15,245 nucleotides of DNA from an uncultured Gammaproteobacteria bacterium. Lineage in GTDB: Bacteria > Pseudomonadota > Gammaproteobacteria > Pseudomonadales > Azotimanducaceae_A. Below, one piece after another: positions 1 through 7,541 of the stretch; position 1 is the first letter of the stretch, and each line of letters starts with the position of its first letter. The stretch lies in assembly GCA_913041025.1 (NCBI GenBank), contig CAJWGQ010000056.1, positions 1 to 15,245 on the forward strand. The letters run 5' to 3'. The notes below the pieces were generated by a model, which saw only the letters and a list, made by a program, of their open reading frames with translations, was not told where the DNA came from and did no database searches. Both the position numbers and the translations under genes were made by a program.

Positions 1-633
1 GGATCACTCGGTTTAGATATTAATGCAGAGCAAGTTGCCAACCCAAGAGGTTTTAAAAGTCATTTGAGTTTTGATCGGATACCAAAGGGTTGCAAATACA
101 TTAACGTGATTCGTAATCCGCTTGATGCCGCGTATTCCTCTTTTAAATTTATGGAAGGCTGGTATTTAGAGCCCGGAGCGGTATCTGCTGATGAATTCGT
201 TTCTCAGAACTTGGAGCGTGGCGACTACTATCGTCACTTTATTTCCTGGTGGCCCCAGAGAAGTAATGAGAATGTGCTTTACTTAGTCTATGAAGATATG
301 AAAAAGCATCTAAGCCGTAATATCAAAAAAATCTCTGAATTTGCAGAAATAGACTTGGACGAAGATTTACTCTCGATTACAGAGAAGCACTCTAGCTTTT
401 CATTCATGACTGATTTCAAAGATCGATTTGATGATGCAATGCTAAGACAGCAATCTGAGGAGAAAGTGTTGCCTTCGGGTAGCGATAGCTCGAAGGTTCG
501 TGCTGGCGAGGTAGGTGCTTATGAATTCAAAAATGAAACGATAGCTGCCTTCAACGATAAATGGCGCGAGATAGTGACCCCTGTTACGGGTTTTGGTACC
601 TACGAAGAGTTGGCTGGGTCATGGCTCAGGTAA
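1..633 (+). CDS. Sulfotransferase family protein (5' end missing)
   Basis: The reading frame is open from the first base of the window, so the gene starts upstream; the TTG at 64 is internal. The 210 visible residues carry the C-terminal half of a PAPS-dependent sulfotransferase (Sulfotransfer_1 type). At about residues 15-21 there is the NPRGFKSH stretch typical of the family. At residues 36-46 the VIRNPLDAAYS motif matches the 3'-phosphate-binding site (Arg38, Ser46). Near the C-terminus the RAGEVGAY stretch matches the conserved RxGxxG nucleotide-contacting loop. The N-terminal P-loop for the 5'-phosphosulfate is outside the window. Such enzymes move a sulfuryl group from PAPS to a hydroxyl or amine of a small molecule, lipid or glycan; the acceptor cannot be read from the sequence. 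The stop codon lies inside a short perfect palindrome (626-638). Confidence 0.85.
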   Translation, partial: GSLGLDINAEQVANPRGFKSHLSFDRIPKGCKYINVIRNPLDAAYSSFKFMEGWYLEPGAVSADEFVSQNLERGDYYRHFISWWPQRSNENVLYLVYEDMKKHLSRNIKKISEFAEIDLDEDLLSITEKHSSFSFMTDFKDRFDDAMLRQQSEEKVLPSGSDSSKVRAGEVGAYEFKNETIAAFNDKWREIVTPVTGFGTYEELAGSWLR

Positions 634-766
634 CCTGATAGTGAGATATCCTAGGCTGTTGCGGCGATTGAATAGATAGCTAAAAAAAATGTCCTACGAG
701 TAACACTTGCTCGAAATTGCTTTACCATTAAGCACTTTATTTAGATCTAATAGGGAGGAAAATTTG

Positions 767-1540
767 ATGGACTATGCATTGCCTAATATCTCTAATGACT
801 TGTCCGGACGGGTTGCTCTGGTAACGGGAACGACCTCTGGGCTGGGAAGACGGTTCGCTGAGGTGATCGCTGCCTCTGGAGCGAAAGTTGCAGTGACAGG
901 AAGAAGGATTGATAGATTAGAGGCGCTAGCCAAAGAAATACAAGACAAGGGAGGAGTGGCAGAACCGATTCAGCTTGATATGCAAAGCAACGATTCAATT
1001 ATGAATTGCGTTGAAAAGGCTGAATCTTCGCTTGGGACGATAGACATACTCGTAAACAATGCAGGGATTCCCGACGCTCAGAGAGCTCATAAAATGTCCT
1101 TGGATTTAATCGACTCGGTTTTTGATACTAATTTACGCGGTCCCTACGTGCTTTCTTGTGAGATAGCCAGGCGTTTGATCGCCGCGGAAAAACCTGGCCG
1201 CATGGTGAATATTTCCTCTGTAGGAGGCTTCAGCTATGGGGGTAATGGTGCGGCGTTATACTCCATTACCAAGTCAGCGATCGTAAGGATGACAGAGTGT
1301 TTAGCCGTAGAGTGGGCGAGATACAATATTAATGTCAACGCAATTGCACCTGGAGCTTTTGCCTCCGAGATGATGGATGGCATGTTAGAGCGGATGGGTG
1401 ATATTGCGCAGCACTTTCCTCGCAAAAGGATATGTGACCCTGCTCAAATGGATAGTACGCTCTTGTATTTCCTCTCACCCGCTTCAGAAGCAGTGACTGG
1501 GACCTATATAAAAATAGATGATGGGCAAGGTGGCCGGTAG
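767..1540 (+). CDS. Short-chain dehydrogenase/reductase (SDR)
   Basis: This is a 257-residue classical SDR, the usual length for the family. It has the cofactor-binding TGTTSGLG (residues 20-27), the NNAG motif (97-100), a structural/catalytic Asn in DTNLRG (122), a catalytic Ser in NISS (150/151) and the YSITK active site (Tyr165, Lys169). Two arginines right after the second beta strand (TGRR, 46-47) suggest NADP(H) rather than NAD(H). The frame is open further upstream to an alternative start at 707. The ATG at 767 is preferred because AGGGAGGA lies 7 bases before it and because SDR homology begins soon after. The substrate is unknown; the protein is soluble and cytoplasmic. It is transcribed alone or with the upstream sulfotransferase (133-base gap) and faces the PhyH gene. 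Confidence 0.9.
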   Translation: MDYALPNISNDLSGRVALVTGTTSGLGRRFAEVIAASGAKVAVTGRRIDRLEALAKEIQDKGGVAEPIQLDMQSNDSIMNCVEKAESSLGTIDILVNNAGIPDAQRAHKMSLDLIDSVFDTNLRGPYVLSCEIARRLIAAEKPGRMVNISSVGGFSYGGNGAALYSITKSAIVRMTECLAVEWARYNINVNAIAPGAFASEMMDGMLERMGDIAQHFPRKRICDPAQMDSTLLYFLSPASEAVTGTYIKIDDGQGGR

Positions 1541-1551
1541 CTAGCTGTCTC

Positions 1552-1583
1552 GGTATGACGCCAGATTTTTTTGGCGTCGTACC
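1552..1583. terminator. Hairpin between convergent genes, possible bidirectional terminator
   Basis: A 12-base stem, GGTATGACGCCA pairing with TGGCGTCGTACC and with a single wobble pair, encloses the 8-base loop GATTTTTT. It lies 12 bases past the SDR stop and 12 bases before the end of the convergent PhyH gene. The position fits a transcription end for both strands. There is no clear T-run after the stem on either strand; the T-run is in the loop. Intrinsic termination is therefore plausible but not certain. Confidence 0.55.
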
Positions 1584-1594
1584 TTCATGGAACT

Positions 1595-2473
1595 TTAATC
1601 GAAGGCGCTACCCTCTAATTCATAGTTTTTAATTCGTTTGGAAAAGTCAGGGCCTTCTCTACCAAACCCTAGGAAGTTATTTACACCCATTAAATCAGCA
1701 AAGCGAGGGGGGTTTCTGTCGAGCATCTCCTGAGTAGTCCCTTCTCTAATTAATTCCTGAGTTTGAATGTATTCTCGGCAATAGACCACTGCCGCGTTGA
1801 TTCTTATACCAGGAACTTTTCTCTCATAGGCTCCGTGCCAGGTATTGCCAGCGCAGACTACAACCGATCCAGCTTTCATTTCCAAAGGGATACATTTGTC
1901 ATTGGTGTAGACGCCGCTCTCTTTTGTTCCAGTAGGCCTGCGAAGTAAGTGATTGCTACCGGGTACCACAGCAAAGGCTCCCTTGTCTTTTTCGTAATCG
2001 ACTAGCGCGTAGTTTGCGACAGCTACCGATACTGGTTTAGAGAGTTGTAGAGTCCACTGGTCGGTATGCAAAGGAAGGGCTGGATCGCCCTTTGATCTGA
2101 CATGCGAGTAGACCGTCGATAATTTCATACTGAGGCCTAAAAGATATTGCATTAGGGCAACGGTGTATTGATTCATGACTAGTTTTTCAAAAATTGGGTC
2201 CTCGAAAAGTAGGTAGCTGCCTTCACGAAGATTGCCGCCGTCCCAGGTTTCTATGTCTGGTTTTTGAACGTTAGACTTGTCGGCACTCTGGCAAACGATA
2301 ATCTCTCTAAGATTTTTAACCATATCCATGTCAATAGCGTCAGGTACGACGGTATAACCTTTTTCTTCAAGCTCAAGCGCGTGTTTTTCAAGCTTTAGCC
2401 GATAGATCTCTTCAAAGACGAGTTCTCTGGACGACTTTTCAGTAGTTTCAGTTACTAATTGCGGCTCCGCCAT
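1595..2473 (-). CDS. Phytanoyl-CoA dioxygenase (PhyH) family protein
   Basis: This 292-residue protein is a non-haem Fe(II)/2-oxoglutarate-dependent oxygenase of the PhyH family. The iron-binding triad is visible: H136-x-D138 in LHTDQW, and the distal His213 in WHGAYE. Arg224, eleven residues later, is the expected 2-oxoglutarate ligand. A jelly-roll core with VPGSNH (170-175) and KAGSVVVCAGNTWH (200-213) matches the family. Such enzymes hydroxylate lipids or small metabolites. Marine bacteria often carry several paralogues with unknown substrates, so no substrate is proposed. The ATG start is supported by GAGGAGA about 7 bases upstream. The gene is divergent from the phosphatase and convergent with the SDR. 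The first 30 residues are charged and probably helical. Confidence 0.85.
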   Translation of the reverse strand: MAEPQLVTETTEKSSRELVFEEIYRLKLEKHALELEEKGYTVVPDAIDMDMVKNLREIIVCQSADKSNVQKPDIETWDGGNLREGSYLLFEDPIFEKLVMNQYTVALMQYLLGLSMKLSTVYSHVRSKGDPALPLHTDQWTLQLSKPVSVAVANYALVDYEKDKGAFAVVPGSNHLLRRPTGTKESGVYTNDKCIPLEMKAGSVVVCAGNTWHGAYERKVPGIRINAAVVYCREYIQTQELIREGTTQEMLDRNPPRFADLMGVNNFLGFGREGPDFSKRIKNYELEGSAFD

Positions 2474-2500
2474 TTACTTTCTCCTCGCATGATTGAGTTC

Positions 2501-2530
2501 GTTATATCACTTTTTGCGCAGGCCGAGCAA
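2501..2530 (-). promoter_or_regulatory. Putative sigma70-type promoter for the PhyH gene
   Basis: On the minus strand a TATAAC -10 box (2501-2506) is preceded by TTGCTC (2525-2530) with an 18-base spacer. The -10 matches consensus at 5 of 6 positions and the -35 only at its TTG. The predicted transcription start would give a leader of about 20 bases carrying the GAGGAGA ribosome site. Pattern match only. Confidence 0.35.
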
Positions 2531-2634
2531 TGTATGTCCTTCGACCTCTGATAAAATCAAGTGAACTTTGACTTTTTTGCTTTTTAACCGATTAGGTTGT
2601 CTACTGATGAGATGTTTAACATTTGGTTGAGAAT

Positions 2635-3372
2635 ATGGATGAGTTAGTTGATCCTCGAAGAAATTTGAATCTTGATAGCGTTCAAAATTTGAGAGATCTA
2701 GGTGGATACAGCACCAAAGACGGTCGTAAAACCAAGTGGGGTGCATTTTTGCGATCGGGTGATATGTCAGCTATGACAGAAGATGATCAAGAGGCTTTGC
2801 TTAGGCAAGGGATCCGATCTGTCATCGATTTAAGGATGGCGAAAGAGATTGCGATAGCTCCGAACGTGTTTTCCGATTCGAAACAGGTGACGTTTTTCAA
2901 TCATGACTTCTGGGGAACTCGTTTTGATGACTACCGCTCAAAACGGAAAACGGCAACGCCGCAAGAAAAATTGGCCGACCTTTATTGTAGTGGTCTCGAG
3001 GTTAACGGATTCGTTATTGCCGAGGTGATGAAGACCTTTGCTGCAGGTGACGGGGCTTTTGTGTTTCATTGCAGATCCGGTAAGGATCGGACGGGATTAG
3101 TGGCAGCGATTTTGCTGATTATTGCCGGGGTGCCTGATGAGGTTATTGCAAAAGATTTTGGTCTCTCAACAACCTATTTGAATGAACCAGAACTGACTGA
3201 GGAAGATTTGAAGAAACCTGGTGCTTACCAAAAAGGATCTGCGCCACAGACAATGATGCTGACGCTTGGGTTTTTGCGCGACCGATATGGCAGTGTGATG
3301 AGCTACTTAAAAGATCAAGGGGTCTCTATTTCTGAAATAGAATCGGTGCGAGAGAAAATATTGGGTGATTAA
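2635..3372 (+). CDS. Tyrosine/dual-specificity-type protein phosphatase (Y_phosphatase3 family)
   Basis: A 245-residue cysteine-based phosphatase. The N-terminal NLRDLGGYSTKDGR (residues 18-31) is the hallmark of the Y_phosphatase3 family. The active-site P-loop is HCRSGKDRTG (145-154), with nucleophile Cys146 and phosphate-binding Arg152. The GKDRT form is shared with PTEN/MptpB-like lipid and protein phosphatases, so the substrate may be phosphotyrosine, phosphoserine or a phosphoinositide-like compound; the sequence does not decide. No signal peptide or membrane segment is visible. The ATG at 2635 is chosen because the family motif starts 18 residues in. A TTG at 2623 would add only four residues, and the ribosome site is weak either way. 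A short ORF follows after 15 bases and then the TonB receptor on the same strand. Confidence 0.85.
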   Translation: MDELVDPRRNLNLDSVQNLRDLGGYSTKDGRKTKWGAFLRSGDMSAMTEDDQEALLRQGIRSVIDLRMAKEIAIAPNVFSDSKQVTFFNHDFWGTRFDDYRSKRKTATPQEKLADLYCSGLEVNGFVIAEVMKTFAAGDGAFVFHCRSGKDRTGLVAAILLIIAGVPDEVIAKDFGLSTTYLNEPELTEEDLKKPGAYQKGSAPQTMMLTLGFLRDRYGSVMSYLKDQGVSISEIESVREKILGD

Positions 3373-3387
3373 CGGAGGAATCTTGCT

Positions 3388-3465
3388 ATGATTCTCAGCC
3401 ACGAAATGAGGCGAGTATTGGCAAATCGTCGCAACGAGAAGCGGATGTCTGCGCCTCGCTATTAG
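3388..3465 (+). CDS. Possible 25-residue leader peptide upstream of the TonB receptor
   Basis: A 25-codon ORF begins with ATG at 3388, only 7 bases after a strong ribosome site (GGAGGAA, 3374-3380). It ends with TAG at 3463. The predicted peptide is very basic (five Arg in its first 15 residues, including two RR pairs) and matches no family I recognise. It is in the same frame as the TonB receptor, whose own GTG start 46 bases later has no visible ribosome site. GAGGCG (3409-3414) can pair with CGCCTC (3452-3457), and an inner TCGT/ACGA hairpin lies between them, so the leader may be folded. It could be a regulatory leader peptide, a translational-coupling device, or chance. Nothing else in the 138-base gap stands out. 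Confidence 0.35.
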   Translation: MILSHEMRRVLANRRNEKRMSAPRY

Positions 3466-3510
3466 CCCGGTGATTTTGTAGTACCAACAGCTGAAACAAA
3501 TTTTTATTAT

Positions 3511-6099
3511 GTGGACAAGACTTTGAGATTGGCCCTGGGTGTTTTTTTGGCCTTCGCTTCCGTGTACAACACCGCGTTGTCCGATGCGCTTTCGGGACAG
3601 GATGAGCTCTCAACCAAAGAAGAAAAGCTTGAAGAGATTATAGTCGTAGCTTCCAAAAATGAGCTGGGATTAGAGGGATCCTCTAAATTGGATTCCGTTT
3701 TCGGTTTTGAAAAGGACCTTCTGCTAACGGCTAGATCAGTTAATTCTTATACATCCGAGTTTTTAGACGAATTTAACGTCACTGATATTAATGATCTGGT
3801 CAGTTTTGTACCGAGTAGTTTTACTACCTCCTTTTTTGGCGTTGGAGGTTCTCTCGATATCAGAGGAAGCTCGGCAGAGAATTACTTTAGGGGAATTAAA
3901 CGACTTAACAATGAAGGTAATTTTCCGACGGCTGTAGGAGCGAGCGACAGAATAGATATTGTTCGCGGTCCGATGCCTCTTATATCAGGTCCCAGCAAGG
4001 TAGGAGGAGCTCTAAATTTTGTTCCTAAATCTGCCAGGGCGGACACAGGACAATATTTAGTTCGATCCACAGGCGAGTTAAATCTTAAACTCGGTGAGTG
4101 GGATCGATATTCAATGGGGGTCGAATTTGGAGGGCCCTTGAACTTCTATGATCGCCAAGGAGGCTTTTTTCTATTTGCTGATTTAGAGAATTCTGATTCG
4201 TATTTTGACCATGATTTAACTCGCCAGAACATATTTCAAGGAACTCTGAACCTAGAAATTTCGAAGTCTTTGCGGTTGGAATTTGGAATTATGAGTCAGT
4301 GGTGGCGTGGACACGAAAATGGAGGCTGGAATCGAGTTACTCAGGAGCTTATCGATACTGGTACCTATATAACTGGCCAACCTGCTGTCGATATTGATAC
4401 AGATTATGGGAATGGCGATGGGATAATTAGCGAAAAAGAAATCGATGCGTTTGAGCTTGATATGTTTGAGTCTGGCGATGGTGGTCTTGGATACACCGGA
4501 AGCGCCCCGTTTGGCCAATCGGAAAATTCTGTGACCTGCTTCGAAGGTATCACTCCGTTTTGTGTTGGGGGAGCTCCTGTAGATAAGAACAACGAACATT
4601 TTCCTTTGCAGACTCGATTCATTACTCAGGAGGTTATCGATCGGCTGAATGGTGAACGTAATTGGTTAGGGTTAGATCCGGCGACGGTTGGTGCTACCGC
4701 ATTGACAGGGAATAGAGTATTAATCGATGCTGAAGACTATTTCAATACGAATGCTCATATCCTCTATTTTGACTTGGTTTATGATAGCGATAACGGTTTA
4801 GAGTTATCCAATAAGCTATTTATTGAATCTGTAGATTATGGAAACCAAAATGCCTATGGGTTCACGAAGATTGGTGATGCCTACGTTATAGAGAATCAAT
4901 TTATTATAAAAAAAGATATTGATGCCTCTAGTTATAGAGGAACCTTTTTTCTTTCTCCGTCTATTAGGTATACAAATAGCTTTTACGCATTGGATTTTGG
5001 TGATGAGGTATTTGATCGGGTGGACTTATCACGTGGGTTCAATTCTCTATCCAGGCAAACCTCCCCTCTCGATCAGAAAGATAATGAATCTGAATCCTGG
5101 AGTCATTGGTACAGCACCGAGTACTTCCAATATGGATTATCCAGTTTCTTCAATTTGGAATTTGAGGAAGGCTTAGATTTTACCCTTGGGCTGCGTTACG
5201 ACTATATTGATATACAGGCAGAGGACGGCGATGGTGAGCTAGGACCAATTGTTTTGCGAAATTTTGAAGGGGGCGAACGACAGGCTGAAGGGAGTCAAGG
5301 TGCCTTTAGTTGGTCTGCCAATCTTTCTCAACAAATCTTGGATATATTTTATCCCTATGTGTCCTATTCTTCGCAAACTAGTCTTGTTTCGGCAGCTCTA
5401 GGAGATGTGGACCCTGATTTGATCTCGACTGATAGTTTTCTCGGCGATTCCCTCCTAGCGGAGATAGGAGTCAAAATGAACGCGTTTGATGAAAAGCTGT
5501 TTGTGACTCTGGCTGTCTTTGAACAAGAAAGGCAGTCCTTGAGTCTTCAGGGGCCTACCAACAATCAGGCAACCCGATCCCAAGGTTTCGAATTGGAGGC
5601 ACGAGGGCTAGTAGCAGAGGGGTTTACTGTCGCACTCGTTTACTCGAATTATGAAATTTCCGTTTTTGAGGAGGGTGGTTACACATTTACCTATTTAGGC
5701 GCTTCCAATCTTCCAGATGTTGAGTCTGCAGATCTGTTTGGCGGTATTATAGGAGCGGAAATCTATGTGGATGATTGGAGTCTGAGAGGGGGGATCCCGA
5801 AACAGTCATGGGGAATTACTGCCACTCAGAAATGGAGTGACCGCGTGCGGTCGAGTTTCAGCTGGACCTGGGTTGACGAGACCTATGCCTCGGTTGTGCC
5901 CGGGATATTGTTGCCAAAGTACAATGTCCTTAATCTTAATTTATCGTACTCGTACGAACAGATTCGTCTCGCTTTGCATTTGTCCAATTTGGGAGATGAA
6001 CGCTATTTCAGGGGGAATTATCCTAGTTTGTATGGCAACAATACCGTTTTACCTAGTTTGCCTTTTAGTTGGCTGGCAGAGTTTAGTTTTCGTTTCTAA
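3511..6099 (+). CDS. TonB-dependent outer-membrane receptor
   Basis: An 862-residue receptor that would import a scarce ligand across the outer membrane using TonB/ExbBD energy. Residues 1 to about 28 look like a signal peptide (MDKTLR followed by a hydrophobic core). EEIIVVAS at about 42-49 is a plausible TonB box. The plug domain follows (about 60-180), including LDIRGSS, DRIDIVRGP and GGALNFVPK. The rest is the beta-barrel, ending in LAEFSFRF with the terminal Phe used for outer-membrane assembly. A long extracellular insert contains an acidic, calcium-loop-like segment (near residues 294-320) and a Cys343/Cys351 pair that may form a disulfide. The start is GTG with no clear ribosome site. 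The substrate is not evident: the neighbours include neither siderophore genes nor glycoside hydrolases. Confidence 0.9.
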   Translation: MDKTLRLALGVFLAFASVYNTALSDALSGQDELSTKEEKLEEIIVVASKNELGLEGSSKLDSVFGFEKDLLLTARSVNSYTSEFLDEFNVTDINDLVSFVPSSFTTSFFGVGGSLDIRGSSAENYFRGIKRLNNEGNFPTAVGASDRIDIVRGPMPLISGPSKVGGALNFVPKSARADTGQYLVRSTGELNLKLGEWDRYSMGVEFGGPLNFYDRQGGFFLFADLENSDSYFDHDLTRQNIFQGTLNLEISKSLRLEFGIMSQWWRGHENGGWNRVTQELIDTGTYITGQPAVDIDTDYGNGDGIISEKEIDAFELDMFESGDGGLGYTGSAPFGQSENSVTCFEGITPFCVGGAPVDKNNEHFPLQTRFITQEVIDRLNGERNWLGLDPATVGATALTGNRVLIDAEDYFNTNAHILYFDLVYDSDNGLELSNKLFIESVDYGNQNAYGFTKIGDAYVIENQFIIKKDIDASSYRGTFFLSPSIRYTNSFYALDFGDEVFDRVDLSRGFNSLSRQTSPLDQKDNESESWSHWYSTEYFQYGLSSFFNLEFEEGLDFTLGLRYDYIDIQAEDGDGELGPIVLRNFEGGERQAEGSQGAFSWSANLSQQILDIFYPYVSYSSQTSLVSAALGDVDPDLISTDSFLGDSLLAEIGVKMNAFDEKLFVTLAVFEQERQSLSLQGPTNNQATRSQGFELEARGLVAEGFTVALVYSNYEISVFEEGGYTFTYLGASNLPDVESADLFGGIIGAEIYVDDWSLRGGIPKQSWGITATQKWSDRVRSSFSWTWVDETYASVVPGILLPKYNVLNLNLSYSYEQIRLALHLSNLGDERYFRGNYPSLYGNNTVLPSLPFSWLAEFSFRF

Positions 6100-6131
6100 T
6101 TTATTTGATATTCGAGTTTAAGTTTTAGGTT

Positions 6132-7433
6132 TCAGTCCAAGATCAGGAACTTCACGATGAAGATGCCAGCTATACAGTATGAAGCGAAAGAGCAGTCCTG
6201 GCGGTTACCCGATAATAGTTTAATGCCGACATAAGAAATAAAACCGATTCCGATACCATCGGAAATGGAAAACATGAATGGCATTCCGATGGCCAACATG
6301 ATGGCAGGAAAGAATTCGGTAACATCTGACCAATCGACAAGCCTGAGTGATTTGATCATCAAAAAGGAGACGAACAGTAGGGCTGCAGAGGTTGCGAAGC
6401 TCGGTATGCTTTTGACAAGTGGGCTGAATGCCAAACAAATTATAAATAAGAGCCCTGCTGTTACTGCTGATAATCCTGTCTTTCCTCCGCTTTCAACGCC
6501 CGCGGCGGACTCAATGTAACCAGTCGTAGGGGAAGTGCCTAACAGAGCGCCGCAGGTTGTGGCAGTGGAATCTGATAATAGAGCCCACTTTAGCCGATGG
6601 ATTTTGCCTTCTTTATTTATTAGACCGCTTCTATCGGCAATTCCGACAATAGTTCCTGTTGCGTCAAACAGATCGACAAGGAGTAATGAGAAAATGATAC
6701 TGACCATGGATAAATCCAAGGCGGCCTGCAAATCTAATTGTAGGAAGACTGGAGAAATTGAAGGGGGACTGTCGATCACGCCATAAAAGGGGGTTAGACC
6801 GCTAATCCACCCAAGCAAAGAAACTGCTAACAGCCCGATGACTATCGCACCAGGAATTTTTCTAGAGTCTAACGCAACGATGAGAAAAAGGCCTAACAAG
6901 GCTAAGAGAGGCGCAGAACTAGCCAAATCTGCAGTACCAACTAGGGTCGACAAATCGTCTTGCACGAGAGCGGCATTTTGAAAACCAATAAATGCCAGAA
7001 ATAAACCGATTCCTGCGGTAATAGCATGTTTCAGATTTTTCGGAATTGAGTTGATAATCAATTCTCTTATTGGAAGTAGGCTGATTAGGATGAACAGACA
7101 ACCCGATATAAAGACTGTCGCGAGAGCTGTTTGCCATGAGTGCCCCATTCCAAGCACGATCGTGTAAGCAAAAAACGCGTTTTGACCCATACCTGGGGCA
7201 AGAGCAATAGGGTAATTTGCCATGATCCCCATAATCAGGGATCCGGTAGCTGCGGCAAGACAGGTCGCGACGAAAACTCCACCAAAATCCATCCCTGCGT
7301 CGCTGAGAATACTTGGATTGACTATTGTGATGTAGGCCATTGCTAAGAATGTAGTGGAGCCCGCCACTATTTCCTGCTTTATGCTGGTCTCACGTTTGCT
7401 CAATTCAAAGGTGCGGTCTAAAAAGGTGCGCAT
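6132..7433 (-). CDS. AzgA-type NCS2 purine (hypoxanthine/guanine/adenine) permease
   Basis: A 433-residue inner-membrane transporter with many hydrophobic segments, consistent with the 14-helix NCS2 fold; its length is normal for the AzgA branch (COG2252). Family motifs include VAGSTTFLAMAYITIVNPSIL near residues 23-43, ALAPGMGQNAFFAY (77-90) and, in the second repeat, LFDATGTIVG, GTSPTTGYIESAAGVE and GKTGLSAV. Characterised members import purine bases by proton symport, so purine uptake is the likely role; the exact base cannot be read. The start at 7433 has no strong ribosome site. The gene is divergent from the peroxiredoxin and convergent with the TonB receptor, with a 32-base gap and no obvious terminator hairpin. 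Confidence 0.88.
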   Translation of the reverse strand: MRTFLDRTFELSKRETSIKQEIVAGSTTFLAMAYITIVNPSILSDAGMDFGGVFVATCLAAATGSLIMGIMANYPIALAPGMGQNAFFAYTIVLGMGHSWQTALATVFISGCLFILISLLPIRELIINSIPKNLKHAITAGIGLFLAFIGFQNAALVQDDLSTLVGTADLASSAPLLALLGLFLIVALDSRKIPGAIVIGLLAVSLLGWISGLTPFYGVIDSPPSISPVFLQLDLQAALDLSMVSIIFSLLLVDLFDATGTIVGIADRSGLINKEGKIHRLKWALLSDSTATTCGALLGTSPTTGYIESAAGVESGGKTGLSAVTAGLLFIICLAFSPLVKSIPSFATSAALLFVSFLMIKSLRLVDWSDVTEFFPAIMLAIGMPFMFSISDGIGIGFISYVGIKLLSGNRQDCSFASYCIAGIFIVKFLILD

Positions 7434-7466
7434 GTGACAAAAGAGTTGGATTGCCGGAAGTAAGCA

Positions 7467-7472
7467 ATTATA
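7467..7472 (-). promoter_or_regulatory. Putative -10 element for the purine permease
   Basis: On the minus strand a perfect TATAAT lies 33 bases before the permease ATG, which would give a leader of about 27 bases. The region 17 bases further upstream holds no good -35 box, so the promoter may be weak or need an activator. Pattern match only. No purine riboswitch fold was recognised in the gap. Confidence 0.35.
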
Positions 7473-7541
7473 GACCCGTCTTGTTGATTACGCATGACAA
7501 CTTAAGCAAAATGTCGACAAAGCAGATTTGGAACTAAAAGA

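Noticed and set aside
64..66. TTG as the start of the sulfotransferase
   Set aside because: Codons 1-21 upstream are in frame and carry family-typical NPRGFKSH sequence, so the gene begins before the window.
707..766. Upstream start for the SDR gene
   Set aside because: The extra 20 residues do not resemble SDR sequence, while the ATG at 767 has an AGGGAGGA site at ideal spacing.
2568..2598. Promoter for the phosphatase starting with TTGACT at 2568
   Set aside because: The -35 is good but no acceptable -10 box occurs at 16-19 bases spacing.
4252..4599. Minus-strand open frame of 115 codons within the TonB receptor
   Set aside because: Antisense shadow of a clear receptor gene; composition is not protein-like and no start signal is seen.
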